A stretch of DNA of 64,000 nucleotides, from positions 124,001 to 188,000 of the forward strand of contig JAMWFC010000134.1 in the NCBI GenBank assembly GCA_027475525.1. Reading direction: 5' to 3'. How positions within the stretch are numbered: position 1 is the first letter of the stretch; every line of letters starts with the position of its first letter. Both the position numbers and the translations under genes were made by a program. Positions 23,267 through 39,594 of the stretch are shown here, in pieces. The stretch is from Macrolepiota albuminosa (Eukaryota > Basidiomycota > Agaricomycetes > Agaricales > Agaricaceae). A model generated the notes under the pieces. That model ran no database searches, was not told the DNA's origin, and saw only the letters and a list, made by a program, of their open reading frames with translations.

Positions 23267-25627
23267 TCACTCCTGTACGAGAGAAACTCTGCACATGGGA
23301 CATGTCTGGTTCCGAACGAGCCACCGCCCAAGACATTTTTCATGGAATGCGTGCCTGCACGCAGAGCCGATTTGCGCGGCATCGCCGCTGCGAAACTGCG
23401 TCAAGCAGATCCCACATTTGTCTACAGCAGTGTCAAGCAATTCAAGCTTCAACTTGACGCGCCCATCCTTCATAATGCGTCTACGCTCGAGTCGCACACT
23501 TCCTGGGAGTGGTACATTCGCGTGCTGAGGATCCGCTGTGAATTGAGCCCCACGCGGAGGTATACCCGGTGCTGAGACCAAATGCGTACTCCTTTGCTGC
23601 GGACTGGCTGGCCCGATGAATTCTGAGAGCACAAGAAGTGCCTGATGTTATTCATCAATGACGAAGACATCATCTGGGTAAAAAAAAGTCGTACTTACGT
23701 CATAATCTGAGCCGTCTCGGGTTTCCTCTTCACTGACTTGGGAAACGAGCACATCAAGATCGGTTATCTCTGGAAGCTGGCTGGACTGAGAATTGCTTCG
23801 AGCCGGGAGGGCGGGATTTGGATCTAGTTGCCGAGCGTGCTCATCGGTCACTAACGCCTCGACATCCGCAATTGAGCCAAGAAGATCGACAGAAGAAGAG
23901 CTCGAAATTGCGGATCCTGGCGTAGAAAGGTTATTCCTGCCACTGTTGATGAGAGGCGTGGGAGGACTGCTGCTTGATAACCCTGCGAACGAAGAATCAT
24001 CATAAAGATCAATGAGGAGGCCCTCTGGGCAGTGAGAGGTTTGTTGACAGTGAGCCTGATCGTGAGTAGTAGTAGCACCAGATGCGGAATCTAGCGGCAT
24101 ACGTGTAGCGCCCGGGGGCTGGGGAAGGGGTCTCCCAGGATAGTGACGACGTGGGACCGGTGAAAGGTCGCCTGCAGGGCTTGACACACTATTGCTCTCG
24201 CATGTTAAGGTCTGATGATTACGTTCTGTAGAAGATGTGAGTGTGGGTGCACGTACCAACGCCGACATGCTTTTCGATGGTCTCGACGACACAGTTCTCG
24301 GGGAGAGACGGAAGTCAGAAGGCATATCTTGACCGATAATATCATTCTCCTGCACAGGGAATTGATGATCAAGTACTGTAGGAGAAGTTGGCGATGGCAC
24401 GGATACAGAGTCTGCCGGGCTCGGTAAGACGGGGGTCGTGGGAGAACCACCTTCAATGGGGGAGACGGGAAGCGGCGTTCCTATCGCTTGCTGAAGGACG
24501 GTATTAGATTCAGTATCCACCTCAACACTTGTGGGGCACCAAGAATCATGTACAAGTGGAGATGAGTTCAGGTGGAGTGGCTTTCTCGGGAGAGGAGGAG
24601 GTATTCTTGTGCGCACAGATACCAGTATAGGACCCTGCGGGACAGAGACCACCGGTGCAGGCTTCGGAGGAGGTGAGTGTGTTTTCTTCTTTGGTCGAGT
24701 GACAAACGGTACTGGAGGCGGCTTGCGGTCTCTTAGGGACAACGGATGGGGTGCAGTAGCACTGGTAGTTACAGTCGAAGTTGGAGATACCAAAGGTGCT
24801 TCCTCCTTTACTACCTGGGTAGGAACTGGCATCCCATACGTGAAACTCTGGCTGCGTGTAGGCGACGAAGAATTGTCTGCAGCAATACTGGAATCTGACT
24901 GCTTTTCAACGACTTCCCAAGCATCGAGAGACTCCTTGGCATGTTCTTTTCCTTTGAAGCTCAAGAATTTGCGGGAGAAAAAGCTCTCGCCTTTTACAGA
25001 GGAGATGGATGTCGTTGACATCGACATCTTGAGAGAGGTTGCACTGAGAAAAGACAGAGAGGAACGAGAAGAGTACGGAGAAGAATTCGGCGATGCCGAC
25101 AACGGTTGATCGATCGTCATCGCACGATAAGGGAAAAGAGTGCGCAGCGAAGACAAGTGTTTACTTTTTAAATTCGTCTGACGAAGTGCATAAGGAATCT
25201 CCTCAGTGCCATCTTCAGAGTCTGAGTCCAATATAGCTCTGCTACGGATTTTGGACAGACTTCGCGCTTGATTGTCTGGTGGAGGAGGAAATTCTATACC
25301 GCGCCGATTCAACCAATCGCGCCTGATGTTTTCTTCAAGCTTGGGGCCCGATGGAATTTGTCGCTCAACCGGCAGCGAATCCATATCTATAATCTCGAGA
25401 GAAGACGTATCTGAATCGACCTCGTTTCCAGACGATGGTGCCAAAGACGCGGGAGACATATGCGTTTGTGAAGGAGACGTCACAGGCAACGCAGAGGTCG
25501 GCTCGGCTGGAGCAAGGTGTGATGCCGGCTGCGAAAGGGGCACAAATGTGGCGTTATCAAGTGAGGCCGGTACCGATGTTGCTTCAAGAAAGGAAGGAGG
25601 AGGGTAGTCAGGATATGCTTTTGCCAT
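23267..25627 (-). CDS. RING-H2 finger protein, probable E3 ubiquitin ligase
   Basis: Two exons (23699-25627, 23267-23641) give 767 residues from the Met at 25627; the 57 bp intron (GTAAGT...CATCAG) is clear. Most of the protein is disordered and rich in Pro, Ser and Thr, with SH3/WW-type proline stretches (PPPLPRKPLH, PGRPLPQPPG). The C-terminus is a RING-H2 domain: CGICLTQF (Cys about 719 and 722), then ACRHAFHEKCLGRWL and TCPMCR. Such domains recruit E2 enzymes for ubiquitin transfer. Upstream exons are likely: a frame at about 25690-25755 (EQRDAWDDKTEASVRAMN) can splice in phase to SFMAKAYP, and an ATG at 25958 (MPSHRTADAAQI) could be the true start. It lies tail-to-head behind Sec23 on the same strand. 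Confidence 0.8.
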
Positions 25628-26277
25628 GAAACTCTTAGTTGTACATTAATTAATAGAACAAGTTGAGGAACATACATTCATTGCTCTCACCGAGGCCTCG
25701 GTCTTGTCGTCCCACGCGTCGCGCTGCTCGATTTCCAACGATATTGCGCAGGGTCCGAGGACCCACGTTAAACCTTAGTTCTTCCTCTGTCCTCGTATTC
25801 CTTTCTTGCCTCGGACGGCTCCTGTTTCCCTTGACATTGGCTTGACGGACTCGACCGTTGTTATCAGCGGGTACCAGGGTGATCTGCCCATGATGACTGA
25901 CAGCGTGGGTGAGGTACGGCGCAATCTGTGCTGCGTCCGCTGTTCTATGCGACGGCATTGCTGTGGTCAAGGTAAGACGAGGCTCAGGCTGCGAACATGA
26001 GGAATACAGGAGGCCCCAGATTTGGCGTTGTTTGCCAATTTCGCGACGGAGACTACCTAGAGCGAATCTTTACAGCTTTGCAGAATTTCTGCAATTTCAT
26101 GGCTTGATCTTTGATGTCTCGTTTTTGACTTTGACAACCTTTCTGGTGCATTGACAACCTAGTTATCAATATTATTAAGTTGTCAACGATGATTGCTTCT
26201 CTTATCCCCGGGTCGTGCGTCATTGGTATGATGACCCTGGTATTTTGAAAACACACCCTGAATATTTTTGTGTACTA

Positions 26278-29052
<2,775 letters not shown>

Positions 29053-30317
29053 GGTGGAAGAAAGTGTTTCGCCGGAGAAGGTGTCGCAGACAGTCCCGCC
29101 TAAACAGAGTTATGAGATAAATGTTGGCAACAAGCGGCCACGTACCAGTAAACAACGAACAAACAAACAGGTGGCGCTGTCCGCGAGTCAGAGTCAATTC
29201 TTTTCACCTCGACGTGTTCTGCCACGACTCGCACGACAAATGAAAAGCCTCGTAATCAATGAGTATATAGCTGATTTTTTTTTCACTACGCCCTTGGCAG
29301 GTCGATCATTAATCTGCAAGTGCTATGGATTCGTATTGTACAGGGCAGTTCTCTCACCATGGGCGGACTCATATTCGTACGCATTTTTAAACAAAGCATT
29401 GCGCCTTCCGCCACTTGCGAGCGGTGGCTACGCACATGATGCCGGATGACCTGAAGAAGACTACAAATCGTGTTTTGAAGACCGATTGCTTCCCCACGAC
29501 GCTAGATGCCATCATCAGCGAGCGTCTATTCATTCGTCTCCGCCGTCCTAGGACATTACCAAATAATTATTTTCGTCTTGAAATACGCCTTCGCTGACCT
29601 GACATTACTGGGATTACGACTCTCAATATTATACATCGCGCCACTTCTTGGCTGCGGAAACACCGCGGACCTATCAGCGCTCGCAACCTCCGAGTACATC
29701 CACGCACCTCCACGCACCTCCACGTAGTACCTATCTCATGGATTGCTGCGCACTTGGTCAAGGCACATCACTTTCGCCATCAAAATTCTCCATAGCAAGT
29801 AATTTCCCGGATTCTGGGTATCTCAAGGAAGATTTTTTTGGTTCTTCGCCTGCCTGAGGAAGAAGAGATGCTCGTTTTCGTTGTCAGGCATTCGGCGCCG
29901 TACGTCATCCTCTCCTTAGCAAGCGTTTCTTAAGCGCCCGACCCAGTGTCTTGTGATCAGATAGCCATACGGGCCATGCCGAAGTACATCAGGGCTGCCG
30001 TTCGTCTGACGAAGCAAATATTTAGCAGCATTTGCTCTCTCCTTTGGACCTCATCCTTCTTGAATCTTCCGCTGTGTCTTCCTCACCTGTCTCATTCTAA
30101 ACTCCGGTGGAAACCAGGAACATGTCCACATAAAGACCTGGTCCTTCCGACGCACAGCTTTCCCAGCTTACCCCATAGTACGTCCCGGCCACCGCCGCCG
30201 GCTTCTTGTGACTCGAGGTCTTCTTTCTGACAGTCGCGTTCAACCCAAGCTCACACTCTCGCGGCATCCAACACGCTAGCCAATATCCGCTCCGAATCTC
30301 GTTTCCACCAGTCTAAG
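29053..30317. other. Divergent upstream region of Sec23 and a hypothetical gene
   Basis: About 1.27 kb between a minus-strand start (29052) and a plus-strand start (30318). A short tandem (CACGCACCTC, two units and a partial) is at about 29700-29724. Open stretches here lack domain signal and codon bias. No RNA gene was recognised. Confidence 0.4.
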
Positions 30318-31237
30318 ATGCAGAACCACGGACATACTACATACGAAGACGACGCCGACGCTTTCAATTTCCTTCAAGTTGCATTCGACCGGTATGGATC
30401 ACTATCTTCAGGCTTTTCCACTGTACGAATGTTCTCTTCTCACAACAGAATTATCCCCGAGGACGATCTGCTCGCGACCCCAGTTGCCCCCCGCCCAGAA
30501 CACGACAGCACTCGTATACAATCTCCGTATGCATCTACATCTCTTCTATCCACGCCACCTTACTTACCCAACCAAATAGTGGCTCCAGCACATATGAGTT
30601 CGGGCGTAACGTGGAAACTCCTGGTGCTCCCGTGATTAAGGATCTCGACTCTTTCACCGAGGGCACTGGTGCAGGAAGTTTTGCTGACTTCGTTGACGAG
30701 GACGATGCCAACGAACTTAATTTGGGCACTCTCGTAGCGCATCCAGAACCAAGCAACCCCAACGCATTGATCATGGCATGGCTTGAGGACGTCCCCATTA
30801 CCGGTCCATTCTCCGACCCCATCACCGAGATCAACGCCCCGCGGGCAAGCCACACCGCATTGCCCGAAGACTCTCGGCAAAGGGAGGCTCTCGAGCGAAC
30901 GGGGGCGTTGCTGGGGTCGTTTTCCATCGACGGCGATGAAGACGGCAATGAAGAGGATTTCAGGGATATGGATAGCGATGACGTTGGTGATGATCATGTC
31001 AACGTCACTCTCAGTGTCGACGGCAGTGCTCGCTTGCGTATTCCCTCACCTAGTAATCTTGTATCATCTATGTCGACCCCGTTGGCGGTAATGACCCCCC
31101 GCGCAATGAAAAGAGCGCGATCTCAATCACCCGCCAGTCAGGCCTCTCGTCATGTGCGCTCAAAGTCCCTCTCGTCCATCCATGGCTTACCCCGTGGCTT
31201 GCCCCCTTGGCGCACGAATCACTTTGCTGAAGATTAA
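30318..31237 (+). CDS. Hypothetical acidic protein, possibly nuclear
   Basis: Three exons (30318-30391, 30449-30526, 30580-31237) give 269 residues with total length divisible by three. The introns (57 and 53 bp) have GTATGG...AACAG and GTATGC...AATAG ends. The product is acidic (SFADFVDEDDANEL and DGDEDGNEEDFRDMDSDD near the middle). A basic Ser/Arg-rich tail (AMKRARSQSPAS, RHVRSKSLSS) could act as a nuclear signal. No catalytic motif or named domain was recognised. Confidence 0.65.
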
Positions 31238-32324
31238 TCGAACATCTTAAATATGGGAGAATAACCCTGATAAACGACTACATTAGCTACAAGGGTTGGA
31301 TGCAGTTACGCAGATGTGTACTGCGCAGGCTCTGAGGAGTATTTATGACCTCGATGGATGTGGGAGGTCCCCTGGACGTTCGATTGAATTGGAATCTGGA
31401 CTCATACCCATAAGACAATCACTTCCTCCCTTTTCAGGCCTCTGCCCTTGACCCAGGTATTCCTTCCTGATACTAGCGCCCCTCTTCGCGCGTGACGATG
31501 TATCATATGGAGGATTCTGAACCCCCCCTCTCATGCATTCTGTGGCTGGCAATGTCTACATCTCAAGATATCTTTCATGGATGACTCGTTTACTACAGTT
31601 TGGAGTTCGGATCGCTTTCACCTATCCCATTCCCACCCACTGCTCACATGTACACCCCACTCTCAATCTTCATTTCTATACACTTTCGTATTTTGCATGT
31701 CGTTCTCGTTATTGTTATCATGGATCTACAACTAGTCTCGCCGTCGCGCACTTTTGACCTCTTTTGGCGCGTAGAGTAGATTAGATGTTCCTTTACCCAC
31801 TCTAAGTTAATACCCTCCACACACTAGTAGTTGTAACTCCTCATTTCTCCAATCGAATTGCTTTGTTGTACCACTTGTATTGATTGTCTGGTTAAGATGC
31901 TTTGGAATTCATCAGGCTTTTTTCCTGTACTGCGATTGGCATGTGTTAGATATATTTGGATGCGAGTTGAGTACTTCACCTACAGATTAGGGAACTTGCT
32001 GTGTCCAAATAATTTGCAGTGTCAAAGCCAAGAGTAATAAGGGGTTAAATATTCATTGGAATCAATTACTTAAGTATTGCAAGAAAATCCGGAGGTGCGG
32101 TATCTGCGTTATCCTCTCTCGATAAGATGATCAAAGATAATGAATTCACACCATCCCCCAGAAGCTGGATTCGGCATTTTCTAGAGCCCATGTACAGCCA
32201 CACTTGATCCGAGGTCACGCCTTCAACAACGCGTCTATATGAACAAATAATTGGCAACGGTATTCGATCAACCTTGTCCGTGTTCCGACGTTCGACGGAG
32301 GCTCGATCTGTATACATCTCACTC
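31238..32324. other. Intergenic upstream of the condensin gene
   Basis: About 1.1 kb, pyrimidine-rich between 31600 and 31900. No supported gene or repeat. A minus-strand open frame at 32066-32410 overlaps the condensin first exon and is a shadow. Confidence 0.4.
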
Positions 32325-35300
32325 ATGGTCGCACGAAAGATCGAGCTGCCCGACAATCTGGCAGAGTCAATTGCTGCGATATTTGACCAGACGCAGCTAT
32401 CGCTCGCCAACCACAGAAAAAACTCTGTTGCGCTCTACAAGCTTCACCAACAGGCGGCAGCAGTGATTCAGACAGGGAAAAATGGAGCAGTCGTAAGACG
32501 AGTTGGCGAGAGAAAGTTCTGTGATGTGTTCATTGGGATGGTGAATCAAGTTTTGGTTGTGAAGAAAGGTCCTGCGACGGCCGATCGGGTTGTTAGATTC
32601 ATTGGATCGTACGTTCAATTCATGAATCAAAAAGGTGCATGTCCTGTATCCAACCCCTTCATACTTGCTAAAATACTCTTCTGAAGCTGCTGCTGAGAAG
32701 GAGGAGGTCCTCAAGGGCCCGATGAGTTCGATATCTGCTCGACTGGAGGATGACGCGGACGACACGATTGCCTCGCGGTTCGTAGTACGACTCTTAAATT
32801 GGCTGCTAGAAGGTTTCCTTGCAAAAAACAAAGTCGTGAGATATCGCTGCGTTTGCATAGTCTCCGAAATGATATCACACTTGGGGGAGATTGAGCAAGT
32901 CATCTTCTTCACGTCCTCTTGCAGTATTGATCTCATACGTTCCGCAGTGAAGAAACTTATAACCTTCTCAAGGAAGGTTTAATGGACAGGATCTGCGACA
33001 AAGAAGTGTTCATTCGTGCTCATGCTGTCACGGCACTTTCTAAACTGGCTGGGAGCGAAGGTCCAGATGAGGTAGCTCCCGGAGAGAGGACCATCCTCGA
33101 GGTCTTAGTCGATGTGCTTTCATATGATCCTACACCGTGCGTCATAACATAATCCCAGTGCTGCAGTGCTGATATTATTTCTCTAGTGAAGTACGGCGTG
33201 CTGCCTTGATTACCATTCCTCTTCTCCCAGCGACGATGGAGGCGGTTCTAAGCCGCACACGCGACACCGACGCATTAACACGTAAACTTGTATATTCCAA
33301 TGTCCTTCAAACCAAACTTGGACATCCCCGTCAGCTCACCATTGCTCAACGCGAACTGGTGATCAAGGACGGGCTCGGTGATCGGGAACCCAGCGTCAGA
33401 GTTGCCGCAGGTAAATTAGTGACCAGTTGGTTCGACGTCGTCCTTGCGGAACCCACCGAGACGGAAGATTCAACCTGGCACGGAGACGATGGAGGAATAA
33501 TGAAAGGCCTGTTGAGGTTTCTGGCCCTTTTTGATGTCGTTGGTCCTGGAGAGGCAGTTGCAGTGGATGCAGTCCTGTCAGTTTTCGTCACAAGACCTAA
33601 CATACCTGACGCGTTCGTCTTTCCTGAACTTTATTGGAAGGAGCTCACACCTGAATCTGCTGTGCTTGCGCGCGTGTTCCTCGAGCATTGCTTGGCGGAG
33701 AAAAACGAGACGCGCCTTGATACTGCTTCATTACCTGTAGTGACTGCCTTCGCTTTCCTATTGCAGGACTCGTATAATGCCCTGTTGCAAGTGTTCCAAG
33801 ATGCGGAAAATGTCGCATTCCTGAACGCAGGCGAAGCTGAAGACCAGGAGGAAGCTGAGAAACGTGAAGAGGAGTTGGAGAAGAAGGAAGTGATACTTGG
33901 AGAGCTGCTTCGGATGTCACTGAAGTTGGACTTTATGGACGAGATTGGAAGGCGAAAGGTTTTTACCGTCGTCAGTGAGTGTCCTTACAAAACATGTTGT
34001 TGCTTCTTATGCTTTGGTTGATTGCTTTATAGAGGACATGCTCGCACACCCGGAGCTTCCACCCGGTCTCATCAATCCCTGTCTCGATGTGCTCAAAGAG
34101 ATTCTCCCAACAGAACGTGAACTCATTCGCGTCGTCGTCGAGATCATCGTAGATCTACGAGAAGATGACCAAGACATTAATGATGTAGAAACAAGTCTCC
34201 TGGTAGGTTCTGTTCTACTTCAATCCTGTAATAATCAATACGATTTTCTTTGTAGGGTGATCCAGACGCGACACAGACAACAATAGTGAAAGATAAATCC
34301 TTACGACGGACGAAGTCCCGTGAAGAGATGAGCCCAGATGAACGTATGGAGGCTGATATCACTGACATGCGATGCCTACTGTTGTGTATCGGAATGCTCG
34401 AGCGCGTCGACGGTGTAAGCTTTTCCCCACTACTTAGCTACTCAGTGACAGATAGACTTCTTGTTTCTAAGTCCTTTGAAGACAACTCCACGTTGGAAGG
34501 CATATTGACTGATCTCGTTATACCGTCAGTCAAACGCAAGGAACTCATCATGCGAGAAAAGGGCCTCGTTAGTCTTGGTCTTTGCTGTCTCATTGCGAAG
34601 GTATTTTCCATCACTCCCTCTTTCTCCCCATAGCTGATTATTCTTCCAAAGAACATGGCATTGGGCTCCTTTCAACTCTTTCTCGGGCAGGTGCAAAACG
34701 CACCTGAAGAAGTGAAACTACGAGTCCTACAAGTCATCTTTGACCTTTTGATTATGTATGATGAGGAGTTTTTCTCTCGGTCAGACGACATCGTAAGTCA
34801 GCGTCATTTCCTGACACCACCAGATACTGAATGTCTCGTCTCCCGCTCAGGCCCAGAAGATTACTGGGTACTTGGTGCAGACTCTAGAGTCAGATGATTC
34901 TGCGTCCATTCAGGCCATACTATGTGTTGGTCTGTCTAAGCTAATGCTTGCAGGTATCTTAAAGGATCCGAAGGTGCTTATTTGATTTACTCTGGTTTCA
35001 TGTCACCAATGCTAAGACACCTTCAATACGTCAGATCTTAACCACACTTGTACTCACTTACGTCTCGCCCAATACATCGACGAACCAAGAACTCATACAA
35101 TGTCTTTCTTACTTCTTCCCCGTGTACTGTTATTCCTCCCCTGCCAACCAAGCACGAATGCAGTCGGTAGGTGGACTTGTAAAAGTAATTGTATACTGTC
35201 AACCACTCGTCATAGGTCTTTGTTTCTGCATTTGATCTTTTCATGCGTTTAAGAGAGAACCTCGACGACGATCAAGAGATGATCACGCCGCTACAATTCG

Positions 35301-36550
35301 GTCTTCTCCTTGTCGACTGGACAAATCCTCAGAAGGTTGCGGAAATGTAAGCATGACGACCAAGTTTTTGCTTTTATCTGAAATGACGACCATGGTTTGT
35401 ATTTCATAGGTTTAAACCTGACCTTGAAAGCCAAGCATCTCACGTTGAAGTTGCTGCCGACATTATTAGGGCACTATACGACTCTGAGCGCTCAGGTTAC
35501 CACCTTTCTGTCTTCGGTGTGAACAATAGCTGATGTGTATGTTTCTTCAGATGAGGGACTCAAAGTTCTGTGCCAGCTTCTCGACTATCTTCACCTTGCA
35601 CCCGATCTGGATGATCGCTCAGTACACAAGCTCAATCTCCTGCTTAGCCATCATAAAGAGGTATGTCAGCTGTTTTTGTTTGGTAGGCCTTCTTCAATGA
35701 CCTAGATCGTCTCTACCTTTAATTATAGCAATCACCCTTCAGCGATGTCTCTATACAGAAGATTTTCGACAAATTTTTCAACAAATTCACGCAAATGTAT
35801 GAGAAACAAATTCAGTACATTGATCATGGGAAGTATCTCGACGAGGAATTCTTGGAGCTTTACAATTTCATTGGAATTGACCCGCCTGAAGAGAGTTCTG
35901 TTCGTGAGAAAACGCTGTCTGTTGCCTCAAAGAGCCCTGTCCCAAGGCATAAATTTCTCATAGTTGAGCTACGAGATTCATTATTGATATCTAATCTCTT
36001 AGTGATGTGGAAAATGCAGCTGAAGTTCCATCTTTAACCGAAGATTCGGACGAGGGAGCCAGGTAGGACCTCACTGATTTACAAACCACTGACTTACTCT
36101 TTCATGCAGCTCCCCCACCCCATCCCCTCAGATACGACGGACATCGAAGCCCAAAAGAACTAGAACACAGCATAGAAAAGCTCCAATGAGGTAGGAGGTA
36201 GATTCACTGCAATTTCTGTGAAACTGAGTAGCATAGATCTGTGAATGGGGACAGTGAAGAAGAGATGTCTGAATTGCTATCTCCGGTTGCACCCGCTGCC
36301 ACGCCGAAGAGAAAAGGCGTCAAGTACGTGCTCAAGACATGTAGCTTATGCAATGGGACTCAACTGTTTCAGGCGCATACAAACTCCCGGATCTGCCACT
36401 CAAACTTCGCCTCTGGTCCGTAAAAAGAATCGAATAAATAGCCCTCGGTATGTCTTAGTGCGAAGCCATTGACCTCGATGTAAACACCTCTCCACAAGGA
36501 AAACACGGTCAAAGAAAACCTCTGTCGCTGTTGATGTAATTGAAAGTTGA
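32325..36550 (+). CDS. Condensin complex subunit 3 (CAP-G/Ycg1/Cnd3)
   Basis: Nineteen exons give about 1082 residues, as expected for CAP-G. Exons end at 32634, 32894, 33136, 33974, 34202, 34414, 34600, 34792, 34973, 35166, 35346, 35495, 35660, 35946, 36062, 36190, 36323, 36447 and 36550. It starts MVARKIELPDNLAES. HEAT-type helices follow: RFVVRLLNWLLEGFLAKNKVVRYRC, KEVFIRAHAVTALSKL, DPTPEVRRAALITIPLLP, PSVRVAAGKLVTSWFD. The Cnd3-type C-terminal region has KGLVSLGLCCLIAK, SYFFPVYCYSSPANQARM and LQFGLLLVDWTNPQKVAEMFKP. The tail is basic (RRTSKPKRTRTQHR, PLVRKKNR). CAP-G is a HEAT subunit of condensin that helps DNA binding and mitotic chromosome compaction. Two introns appear to be GC-AG: 32895-32947 (GCAAGT) and 35947-36002. 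The last two exons are less certain than the rest. Confidence 0.9.
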
Positions 36551-36578
36551 TGTAATTGAAAGTTGATGTAATTGAAAG
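36531..36578 (+). repeat. 16 bp minisatellite at the condensin stop codon
   Basis: TTGATGTAATTGAAAG occurs three times in perfect tandem (36531, 36547, 36563). The predicted TGA stop (36548-36550) falls in the second unit. Confidence 0.85.
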
Positions 36579-36874
36579 TGATGGGACTCCCACCAAAGCA
36601 ACATAACATTCGCAGTGCTCCGAACTACAATGTCGTGGCTTGCTGGAGAAAAGCTTGACGCGTTGTCGGCTGAATCAAACCCAAGAATCACTTATTACTT
36701 ACTTTGATTGTCCCAATATCTTGTAGTTGTACCTGCCCCTGGAGAGCTATAATCCGTATTATATTGTACTAGTATTGGGCATTATAAACTAGACATAGTC
36801 TGTCGAATTTTGGCACCTAGTGGTGACTTCAAAGTCAAGACTGTGACGCGGCAGAGGTCACAATTCTTGACCCC

Positions 36875-37401
36875 ATGTCAGTCAAACGACCCCATTCACC
36901 CACACCTCAACATTTCGATGATGACGAACGGGACGACTTTCATCGCTACCGGCCCAATCTACCGCCAATACCTGACCTTCGTTTCGAGCAGAGTTACCTA
37001 CGAAGCATTCAACGATATATAACAGTCCGTCAGGATCATACGCGCCCAACCATCCATGGGGCCAAATTCAGAGATCATGGGCTACAGAAGCCTCCTGCAC
37101 GTGAAGTTATTGATATACAATGGACGCAAGTCTTTTGGATAACATTGAGGGACCAGATTATCAGCCCGCTGTTGCAAGGCACAGTCTGGTGAGCTCATGC
37201 AAGTGCATGATTTCATCGCAACTCAATGCAGGCAGGGCGATTGCCGGCTTCTATCTTTCACCAGTTATGGCACAATTCGGCTCTCGAGTTGGTGGTTATA
37301 CGCGTTCCTTATTTCCGTCGCAAGAAGGGTCTGGTGTAACTTGGCTGAGGTCATGGGTCGGTAGCCTTGGATCCGGAGCTCCAACTACCAAACGCCATTG
37401 A
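36875..37401 (+). CDS. Small DUF1770-like fungal protein
   Basis: Two exons (36875-37188, 37236-37401) give 159 residues with total length divisible by three; the 47 bp intron is GTGAGC...GGCAG. The N-terminal half is polar and has LPPIPDLRFEQSYLRSI, typical as I recall of the fungal DU1770/DUF1770 group. VIDIQWTQVFWITLRDQIISPLLQGTVW bridges into a C-terminal part with a hydrophobic segment (AIAGFYLSPVMAQFG) and GSGVTWLRSWVGSLGSG. The function is not known and the family name is from memory of similar fungal proteins. Confidence 0.6.
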
Positions 37402-39594
37402 GTCAACTAATATAGCCCTATTGCCTGCTGGTATGACTTGTTCTCGCTTGCGTTGTCTAGGGAAACTTGCTGATTCCTCCTCGCGCAAGGTAAAATCCTT
37501 ATAACATGGAAGATTGATATCGTTCCAACCTCCCTTCCATTCAACAAACTCAACATCGCCAAGTTGACAATACCTATGCTGAAGTCTAGATGCATAGATT
37601 ATGCATTCCAGTTGAGACCTGGTCTAGCCAAGGCCTCGAGTTTTTTTGCTGTACAAAACACTTTGTGTGTGTCATCAGACTTATCCATCCGCTGTAACCT
37701 ATGTATTTCCATGCCCTCAGTACAAGAAGTATTACTGGGTCTCCTTGAACCAAGCTTGGTCGTGGTAAAGCGACTTTCTCCACACATCCAAGACCACCCA
37801 TAGACGCCACTGCCATTTTCGATAAGTACACCGCGTCGTACTAGCAGTTTGCTCAGCTGTATGGACCGTTCCGGCGTTTGGTCCTTATAACACTGCATTT
37901 CCTTTTTTTTCATAAAATCTTTGTCTGCATTGCGTCTCTGTGGCTGTCCTTTTACGAGACGAGTTTACCTGTACTATGAGGTCATATCTTGTGGATTTGC
38001 CAATGCACTTCCATAAGAAATTCAGAGAATCATTGACTAGGTGATTACCATGAATAAAGAGGGCATTCTTCATATCAGAAGTACAGTCTGTATCAAATTC
38101 AGTTTCAAACTGGTTTGGAAAGGTCTACTGTTGGGAGAATTAACAAGGAAGCAGATCAGAACCGGGCAAATAGCAAAGATGGTCATGCACAAGCTGTTTC
38201 TAATTAGAGAAGAGAGAAGCAGTGTATTTGAGAAGGTTTGTTGTCACAAAAAGAAATCTACTACTATCTTTTATCGTTGGTATAAAGAAAATTTTCTATT
38301 AGTAGCACTAACATATAGCACTTTGGGAGTGCTAGAGTAGTAGTAATGTGAAGCAAGGATTCAGTGTACTAACATGTTCTATTCTAGAGCTGCCAAATAA
38401 TAAAAAAATAAGTAAATACCAGTTTCCAGCCAATCAAAATAAATAAAGTATAGACAGGTGTCAATCAAATAAGAAAAATAAACAACTTGACAGCTATCAG
38501 TGGTATAGCCATATTGCTATATTAATCACGTCAGACTTCTAAAGATTTCTGTGTTCAGCAGTGCAAATCTAATCTTAATGGAAAGGTATCGTGGGTGACA
38601 GCAATTGCAGGCTCTTGATTGCCCCTTTCTGGTCTGAGTCCCAAGTCATGTCCCAGTTATAGTCATTTGTGTCTCAGTCACATCTCCAAGTCAGCAAGCC
38701 ATCTCAGTGTAAGCTAAGTTTCTGTATTTGTGATATATGTAGCACTTAACTAAATTTGAGTGTTATCAATGATGATATCGATATGTGGCTATGCTTGATT
38801 GCTTTTAAAAAGAGCTCTATAAAAGCTCTTGTCAATAGTGATCACTTTCTCATAGCTTGTCAAATAAAGAAGCTAAATCCTAGTCTGGCAGATGAGAAAA
38901 CTAAATCTCATGGCTTAGCCAGTGAGCAACTTGATGAATTACAAGAAGAAATGAGTGAAATAAAATGAAGTAAAGCATGGCTGAAAAAAGACAAAGACTG
39001 GCTACATTGTCAAAAAGTGGTAGGGAAGGGCTAAATAAGGAAGGAAAAAATAAAATAAGAAGTTTCCTAACAGCAGGCTTATCAAATAAGCAATTATACG
39101 ACAAATGATAAAGTAATCATGATCAAATCAATAAAATCACAGACAAATAGGCATCAAATGCAATATACTTAAGAGATTGAAGTGAAGTCTACAAAGAAGA
39201 CAATAGGATATGTAGACTTTGATAGGCACATCAATCAGTATTGTCAATTATCAAAAGAAAAAAAAGCAAGAATAATAACATATTATTATCAAAGAGTATC
39301 AAGTACAAAGTTGTTGGTTGCTATTATCATTCTAATATAAGTTGATAGTCACATAGCAGTGTCATTTTTCCATGAATACATGGATAATGTCAGGGATTTC
39401 CCACTTCAATTCTGCCTCTTTTTTGTTGTAATAATTTTCTTTAATGCTCTTTTCCTAGCTCTATCTATTGGCTCCAACTTTGAATGCCTAGGGTTCTTGA
39501 ATGCATAGATGTCATTATTGGAGCAATATTGCTGTCTTAGTATAGCCACTTTATTTTTGAGATAATATTCAGAGTTTATTCTAGTTTCAGAGAT

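Noticed and set aside
24531..25109. Plus-strand ORF of 192 residues, Gly-rich
   Set aside because: Mirror of the Pro-rich coding strand of the RING protein.
37564..37913. Minus-strand frames with a prolyl-tRNA-synthetase-like start (SKLLVRRGVL)
   Set aside because: The likeness covers about 20 residues, frames shift twice and no class II motif follows; too weak to call.
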